A stretch of DNA of 7,061 bases from JALYXS01 sp051003795 (GTDB lineage Bacteria > Acidobacteriota > Terriglobia > Bryobacterales > Bryobacteraceae): the NCBI GenBank assembly GCA_051003795.1, contig JBPCKZ010000099.1, positions 1 through 7,061 of the forward strand. Direction: 5' to 3'. Below the pieces are notes generated by a model. The model saw only the letters and a list, made by a program, of their open reading frames with translations. It made no database searches and was not told the DNA's origin. This document shows positions 1-4,062 of this stretch, in pieces (the stretch's first letter is position 1; every line of letters begins with the position of its first letter). Both the position numbers and the translations under genes were made by a program.

Positions 1-11
1 TCAGAAATCGT

Positions 12-1064
12 TCAACGGCCAGTAAACAACGGCGCAATCGAGACCAATGTCAAACCAACGACGAACAGCGCGAACATTATGCCGAGCATCAATCGTACTT
101 TGTCGTCGGCCCCGGCGAACTCCTTCCAAAGCAGCAATCCCCAAAGCGCGCTGATCATGGTAGCGCCCTGTCCAATTGCATAGCTGACCGCCGGGCCGAC
201 CTGCGCCTTGCCTTGCGCGCTCGCGGCGACGAAGTTCGCAATCGTGCCGGTGCTCCAGATGAACCCGCCCAATATACCAAGCCCGTGCCGCTTCGCCTTG
301 CCTCGGAAATATTCCCGGATCTCCACCGGCTCGCCTTCCACCGGAAGATTCATGAAAAACAGATTGAAAACGAACGTCGAAAGAAAAACACCCAGCGCGA
401 ATACCACGCCGACCGCGTAAGGCCCCAGCCCGATGTCGGGGTCTCCTTTCGCCATTTCGACCAGCGGAAAAAACGAGCCCATCAACAGGCCGCTCACCAA
501 ACTGATGAGCACGCCTTTAAGGTTTACTTGTTTCCGCGTCGACTTCGCCTTCCCGCTCCGCGCGAGCTCTTCCACCTTCATCAGCGCGTAGGCGCGGTAA
601 GCGAACGCATCGACCACGATTGCCGCCACGATGATCGCCGCGCCGGAAAACAGCAGCGCCGGATTCCCGTGCGGCTTCAGCGCGTAATTCCAGCCCACGC
701 CGATGACCAAGGCGACTCCAATGCCAATGGGGAACGCGACCGACAGGCCAGCCAGCGAGATGGCCGCCACCAGCAGCATGTTCGCCAGATTGAAAATAAC
801 GCCCGCCCCGAAGGCGAACGCGTCCTGCGTTTTGCCCGCATGGGTAAGATCGTCCAGAAACGAGAATCCGTCGTAACCCATGCTGCCGAACGTCAGCGCG
901 TAAAAAATCGCGGCGATCAGCACGCCGAAAGCATAATCGAAATAGAAAAGCTCAAACCGCCACTTCGGGCCAGCCAACTTGAACGTGTTGGCCCACGATC
1001 CCCAACACAACATGCTGACGATCGTCAAAAGCAGGGAAACGGCGTATGTGGCAGGCAGCAGCAT
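12..1064 (-). CDS. Ten-helix DMT-superfamily permease, ureide-permease/GRP-like
   Basis: This is an inner-membrane transporter of 350 residues, the usual length for ten-helix members of the drug/metabolite transporter superfamily. About ten hydrophobic segments are visible, near residues 2-22, 42-62, 82-105, 107-127, 136-158, 181-203, 214-240, 261-283, 290-312 and 325-347. Family-like motifs are WGSWAN (21-26), a YFDYAFG segment opening helix 2 (41-47), AGLSVAFPIGIGVALVIG (105-122), and LLLWKEF near helix 9 (310-316). The N-terminal half recalls plant ureide permeases (PF07168, which carry a TYLDYTL...LTFGEIG pattern). Bacterial relatives are often labelled GRP sugar transporter or multidrug DMT permease. 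The substrate cannot be read from the sequence; a sugar or small nitrogenous solute is possible. I chose the ATG at 1064, which lies at the edge of helix 1. An in-frame TTG at 1088 would add eight residues but has only a badly spaced AGG. The gene lies 41 bp after the glycosyltransferase stop on the same strand, so cotranscription is likely. Confidence 0.85.
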   Translation of the reverse strand: MLLPATYAVSLLLTIVSMLCWGSWANTFKLAGPKWRFELFYFDYAFGVLIAAIFYALTFGSMGYDGFSFLDDLTHAGKTQDAFAFGAGVIFNLANMLLVAAISLAGLSVAFPIGIGVALVIGVGWNYALKPHGNPALLFSGAAIIVAAIVVDAFAYRAYALMKVEELARSGKAKSTRKQVNLKGVLISLVSGLLMGSFFPLVEMAKGDPDIGLGPYAVGVVFALGVFLSTFVFNLFFMNLPVEGEPVEIREYFRGKAKRHGLGILGGFIWSTGTIANFVAASAQGKAQVGPAVSYAIGQGATMISALWGLLLWKEFAGADDKVRLMLGIMFALFVVGLTLVSIAPLFTGR

Positions 1065-1105
1065 GTAGGTCTTCGTGCGAGAGTACAACGCCTAACGCGG
1101 GAACG

Positions 1106-2608
1106 TCAAGGCAACCCGGCGCGATTCTCCCGGACTTCGAGCCGTGACCCGCCTGGCACCACGTGCAGTGACGCGTTCGACGACCGGCAATCCGGCAGCG
1201 GTACAACCGAGTAATAATTCAGCCCGTATCGCCAGGTCCGATCGATGTCCCCGATACAAGCCGGGCGGTTTCGCCGCTGCAATTCCCGCCATATCGGCCG
1301 GGCGGAGGCGGCCCGATCGATTATGGGAAAAGCCGTTGTCTCGAGGTAAACAGCCGCTAAGACCGTGAAGACCGCGAGCGATGCAAAGGCCGCGTCCCGG
1401 CGCCTGCGGCTATCCAGAAACCAGAGGATAATTCCCGCAAGCGCCATCGCCAAGGCCAAGATCCAGAGCTGTTTCGTGAATCCTTGGGACGCTGAGGTAA
1501 AGGCGAAGCTGAACCGAAACGCGCCGGCCGCCAGCGCGAGAGGCAGAATATTCGCGATCGCCGGCGTGAGAGCCAGCAGAATCGTGGATGCGAACAACAG
1601 TCCGCCCGCCAGACGGAATTTTGTCAGTCCGATGCCCGCGAGCGCCGTCGCCGCCGGGAGCAGCGGCATCAGGTAACCGGGCAATTTGTTCGTGGCGGCG
1701 GAGAAGAACACAAATCCGAAAATCAACCAAAGCAGCAGGAAAAGCACGCGGGGATCGCGGTAGAGCGCGGGCCGGAAAATGGTAACCAGCATCGGCGTCC
1801 ACGGAAACAGAGCCAGGAGGAACACCGGGACGTAATACCAGGAAGGCTGTCCATGCTGCAAAGTGTCCGAAGTGAATCGTTGGAAGTGATGCTCCCAAAA
1901 GAACGTGCGCGGAAAAACGCTGCCATTGCGAATGGTGCAGAGCGCGTACCAGGGCAACGCGATCGCCGCGAAGATCAGAACCGGTTTCGGCGATAGAAGA
2001 TCGCGCCATTGTTTCCGTCCACTCCACGCAAGCGGCAACGCCAATACTAACGGAACCAGGCCCTTCGCCAATACCGCTAAAGCCAACATCGCGGACGCGG
2101 GCAGCAGCCAGCTCCGGTTCCGTGAGCGAAGCTTCAGTGATCCAATCCAGGGTAGGGTCAGCAGCATGGCCGCGGAAAAAGTCGCGGCGAGCGGAAGGTC
2201 CGTCACGCTCACATGGCTGTAAGCGAGCCATCCCCCCGACGTGCCGAGCATGACCGCAGCGTAGGCGGCGGCGCGTATTCCAAATTCCCGGCGCAAAATC
2301 CAGAAATAGAAAAAAAGAAGCGCGATGCTTATTAGCGCCACAGGCAGACGGGGCGCGAGGTCTTCCGAAAGGTGTAGGCGAAACGCCGCGCCAGTCATCC
2401 AGTAGAGCAGCGCCGGTTTCTCAAACCAGGGCTGGCCCCACAATCGCGGCGTGATCCAGTCGCCTGACAACGCCATGGCGCGCCCGATCGAGGCATACCG
2501 CGGTTCGTCGCGCATCACAACGCCCATGGCGGTCAAGTTGAACAGGTAGAGGAAATAGATTGCGGCCAACACAAGCGGGATGGCCGCCCGTGAGGCGCGC
2601 GGTAACAT
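1106..2608 (-). CDS. ArnT/PMT_2-type GT-C glycosyltransferase (family 39/83-like)
   Basis: This is a 500-residue polytopic membrane protein. GT-C enzymes of this kind move a sugar from a polyprenyl-phosphate carrier to a lipid, glycan or protein on the periplasmic side of the inner membrane. After helix 1 (about 9-30) comes the catalytic-loop signature DEPRYA (34-39), then GDWITP (49-54), GQPWFEKPALLYW (58-70) and APRLP (85-89). A second loop acidic residue, D137, sits in SVTDLPL. Further family-like elements are LAKG (180-183), FWEHHFQRF (237-245), FPWTP (268-272) and NKLPGY (307-312), the last matching the conserved K-LP-Y segment of ArnT relatives. A short soluble tail follows from about residue 432. 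The length is slightly below that of ArnT (about 550). The start is the ATG at 2608, with a TTG directly before it at 2611; no Shine-Dalgarno is visible. Family membership is firm. The sugar and acceptor are unknown, and nothing nearby supports a true aminoarabinose (arn) operon. Confidence 0.9.
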   Translation of the reverse strand: MLPRASRAAIPLVLAAIYFLYLFNLTAMGVVMRDEPRYASIGRAMALSGDWITPRLWGQPWFEKPALLYWMTGAAFRLHLSEDLAPRLPVALISIALLFFYFWILRREFGIRAAAYAAVMLGTSGGWLAYSHVSVTDLPLAATFSAAMLLTLPWIGSLKLRSRNRSWLLPASAMLALAVLAKGLVPLVLALPLAWSGRKQWRDLLSPKPVLIFAAIALPWYALCTIRNGSVFPRTFFWEHHFQRFTSDTLQHGQPSWYYVPVFLLALFPWTPMLVTIFRPALYRDPRVLFLLLWLIFGFVFFSAATNKLPGYLMPLLPAATALAGIGLTKFRLAGGLLFASTILLALTPAIANILPLALAAGAFRFSFAFTSASQGFTKQLWILALAMALAGIILWFLDSRRRRDAAFASLAVFTVLAAVYLETTAFPIIDRAASARPIWRELQRRNRPACIGDIDRTWRYGLNYYSVVPLPDCRSSNASLHVVPGGSRLEVRENRAGLP

Positions 2609-2617
2609 CAATCAATT
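2609..2617. promoter_or_regulatory. Nine-base divergent intergenic junction with no Shine-Dalgarno
   Basis: The ATG codons of the glycosyltransferase (minus, 2608) and the M20 peptidase (plus, 2618) are separated by nine AT-rich bases in a GC-rich surrounding. No purine-rich ribosome site stands at normal distance from either start. On the minus strand, CATAAT (2620-2615, five of six matches to the -10 consensus) ends six bases before the ATG, which would place transcription initiation at or next to the start codon. On the plus strand, TAACAT (2603-2608) could play the same role. I see no convincing -35 element for either. Promoters for both genes must therefore lie inside the opposite gene's coding start. 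Leaderless transcripts are a plausible inference, not something shown. Confidence 0.35.
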
Positions 2618-3991
2618 ATGAACCGCTTCCGCGTGTTGCTCCTGTTGATGTCGGCCGGTGCGGCCGTTGCCGCGCCGAAGGACCAGGTCGTTCGCTATTT
2701 GACGGACCTGGTGCGCCTCAAGACCACCAATCCTCCGGGCAATGAGACGCGCGTGGCGCAGTACCTCAAGCAAGTAGCGGATGCCAACGGAATTTCGTGC
2801 GAACTGCTTGGCGCGAATCCCGCGCGGATGAATTTCGTGGCGCGATTAAAGGGTTCAGGGAATGCGAGGCCGCTCTTGCTCATCGCGCACAGCGACGTGG
2901 TTCCGGCCGATCGGACGCAGTGGACCGTCGATCCATTTGCGGCTTTGACCAAAAATGGCGCGATCTACGGACGCGGCACCGAGGACGACAAATCGCTGCT
3001 TGCCGCGGAATTGGCCGTGCTCGTCGAACTGAAAAAGAGCAACATTCATCTGAACCGCGACGTGATTCTGGTTTCGGAATCGGATGAGGAAGCGGGCTCC
3101 ACCGGGATGACTTGGCTGATCCAAAACGCTTATCCCAAGATCGACGCCGAATTCGCGCTCAACGAGTTTTCTTACACCATCGATACGCCTTCCGGCGTGC
3201 GGATTTTCCAGATTCAGACGGCGGAAAAGATCCCCACGCGCGTCACGCTCAACGCCCGCGGCACGGCGGGGCACGGTTCGCTGCCGCGCGCGGATAACCC
3301 CGTGTTGCATCTGGCGCGCGCGGTGACCCGCCTCGCCGATGCGGATGAGCCCGTGGCGTTGAACGCGACCACTCGCCAGTATTTTCAGGAGATGGCGAAG
3401 ATCACGGATTTCGCGTGGCTCAAGACTCTATTGCCAAAATTGGAAAACCCGGCGCTCTCAAGCGCGATCGCGAACCAGATCCGCGAGCGTGAGCCCGAAT
3501 TCAGCGCCATGCTACGGACCACCGTCTCGCCGACCATGCTGCAAGCGGGGGTAAAGATAAATGTAATTCCCAACGCAGCGCAAGCGCAGATAGACGTGCG
3601 CCGTTTACCCACCGAAACCAAGGAAGAGGTCTACGCCCGCTTTCGCAAAATTATAAACGACCCTCTGGTGGAGATTGAATCCGCCGGAGGCCAGGAGCAG
3701 CCCGCGACGGAGCCGAGTTCGCTCACCTCGCCCCTGTATCGCGCGATGGAAAAGGTGTTTCTCGCATCGTCGCCTAACAGCCGCGTGGTTCCGTTTCTGA
3801 TGCGCGGCACCACCGACGGCGCTTATCTAAGGGCGAAGGGCGTGGCCGTGTATGGCGTCCCGCTGTTCCGCCGCGAAGGCGAGTTGAGAATGCACGGCAA
3901 CGACGAGCGCATCTCCATCGAGAATTTGCAAACCGGGACCGAATTGCTGATGAAGATTGTGATCGAGGCAGCGGGAAGCGCCAAAATTTGA
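2618..3991 (+). CDS. Exported M20-family zinc peptidase/deacylase
   Basis: This 457-residue metallohydrolase belongs to the M20/M25/M40 group (carboxypeptidase G2, PepV, ArgE/DapE, PM20D1 relatives). These enzymes cleave C-terminal residues or N-acyl groups from peptides and acylated amino acids with two zinc ions. The signal peptide is clear: basic NRFR, a leucine-rich core and cleavage near AVA-A (17-20), so the enzyme is probably periplasmic. Catalytic elements are in order: HSD (H91, D93), GRGTEDDK (118-125; bridging D123), SDEEAG (155-160; base E157, ligand E158), E183 in LNEFS, GTAGHGS (215-221; H219 of the dimerisation domain), the GVKINVIPNA...DVRRLP strand (311-331) and a C-terminal MHGNDER ligand (H426). 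All key residues are present and the length is normal. Position 184 is Phe where many relatives have Gly after the acidic ligand. The start at 2618 is supported by the signal peptide, not by a ribosome site. It lies upstream of an outer-membrane receptor on the same strand. The substrate is unresolved. Confidence 0.92.
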   Translation: MNRFRVLLLLMSAGAAVAAPKDQVVRYLTDLVRLKTTNPPGNETRVAQYLKQVADANGISCELLGANPARMNFVARLKGSGNARPLLLIAHSDVVPADRTQWTVDPFAALTKNGAIYGRGTEDDKSLLAAELAVLVELKKSNIHLNRDVILVSESDEEAGSTGMTWLIQNAYPKIDAEFALNEFSYTIDTPSGVRIFQIQTAEKIPTRVTLNARGTAGHGSLPRADNPVLHLARAVTRLADADEPVALNATTRQYFQEMAKITDFAWLKTLLPKLENPALSSAIANQIREREPEFSAMLRTTVSPTMLQAGVKINVIPNAAQAQIDVRRLPTETKEEVYARFRKIINDPLVEIESAGGQEQPATEPSSLTSPLYRAMEKVFLASSPNSRVVPFLMRGTTDGAYLRAKGVAVYGVPLFRREGELRMHGNDERISIENLQTGTELLMKIVIEAAGSAKI

Positions 3992-4017
3992 CAGCCGGAC
4001 GGAAGGTTTGATATCTT
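3988..4017 (+). promoter_or_regulatory. Candidate sigma-70-like promoter for the TonB-dependent receptor gene
   Basis: A perfect TTGACA at 3988-3993 overlaps the M20 stop codon (TGA, 3989-3991). After 18 bases comes TATCTT at 4012-4017, which matches four of six positions of the -10 consensus. Initiation would fall near 4024 and give a leader of about 39 bases before the receptor ATG at 4063. The placement, in the only intergenic space between the two plus-strand genes, supports a separate promoter for the receptor. The -10 match is imperfect and the spacer is one base over the optimum, so read-through from the peptidase gene remains possible. Confidence 0.4.
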
Positions 4018-4019
4018 CC
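4001..4019 (+). other. Stem-loop after the M20 gene, possibly a weak terminator
   Basis: Bases 4001-4007 (GGAAGGT) pair with 4013-4019 (ATCTTCC), seven pairs including one G-T, around a five-base loop. An outer CCGGA (3995-3999) can also pair with TCCGG (4025-4029). No run of T follows the main stem, so it is not a typical intrinsic terminator. A competing CCCC/GGGG pairing (4019-4022 with 4028-4031), followed by TTGTTT, is equally weak. The stem falls inside the spacer of the proposed receptor promoter, so only one of the two readings may be functional. Confidence 0.25.
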
Positions 4020-4038
4020 CCCTATCCGGGGTTGTTTC

Positions 4039-4056
4039 ACACATTCTGTGTAGGGG
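4039..4056 (+). promoter_or_regulatory. Leader hairpin abutting the receptor ribosome binding site
   Basis: AGGGG at 4052-4056 stands six bases before the ATG at 4063 and is the only clear Shine-Dalgarno of the four genes. It fixes the start of the receptor. Directly before it, ACACA (4039-4043) can pair with TGTGT (4047-4051) around a TTC loop, so the stem ends at the first base of the ribosome site. The stem is only five mostly weak pairs with a three-base loop. It could be chance, or it could modulate ribosome access. Confidence 0.5.
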
Positions 4057-4062
4057 TTTTCC

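Noticed and set aside
1065..1088. TTG at 1088 as the permease start, giving a 358-residue product
   Set aside because: The added residues YSRTKTY are not needed for helix 1, the AGG upstream is too close to the codon, and the ATG at 1064 gives a natural N-terminus. It cannot be fully excluded.
213..1214. A 333-codon open frame on the plus strand opposite the permease gene
   Set aside because: Its product is Arg/Gln/His-rich with no recognisable domain or hydrophobic pattern. It is the antisense shadow of a convincing membrane protein in GC-rich DNA and also runs into the neighbouring gene.
1410..2231. A 273-codon minus-strand frame inside the glycosyltransferase gene
   Set aside because: It is the same strand in another frame of a gene with clear GT-C motifs. 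The product is low-complexity and lacks any membrane or domain pattern.
2310..2316. Seven-base A run (T on the coding strand) in the glycosyltransferase gene, a possible slippage site
   Set aside because: The frame is intact across it and encodes an ordinary hydrophobic LLFFYF helix. A single short run is weak evidence for programmed slippage or phase variation.
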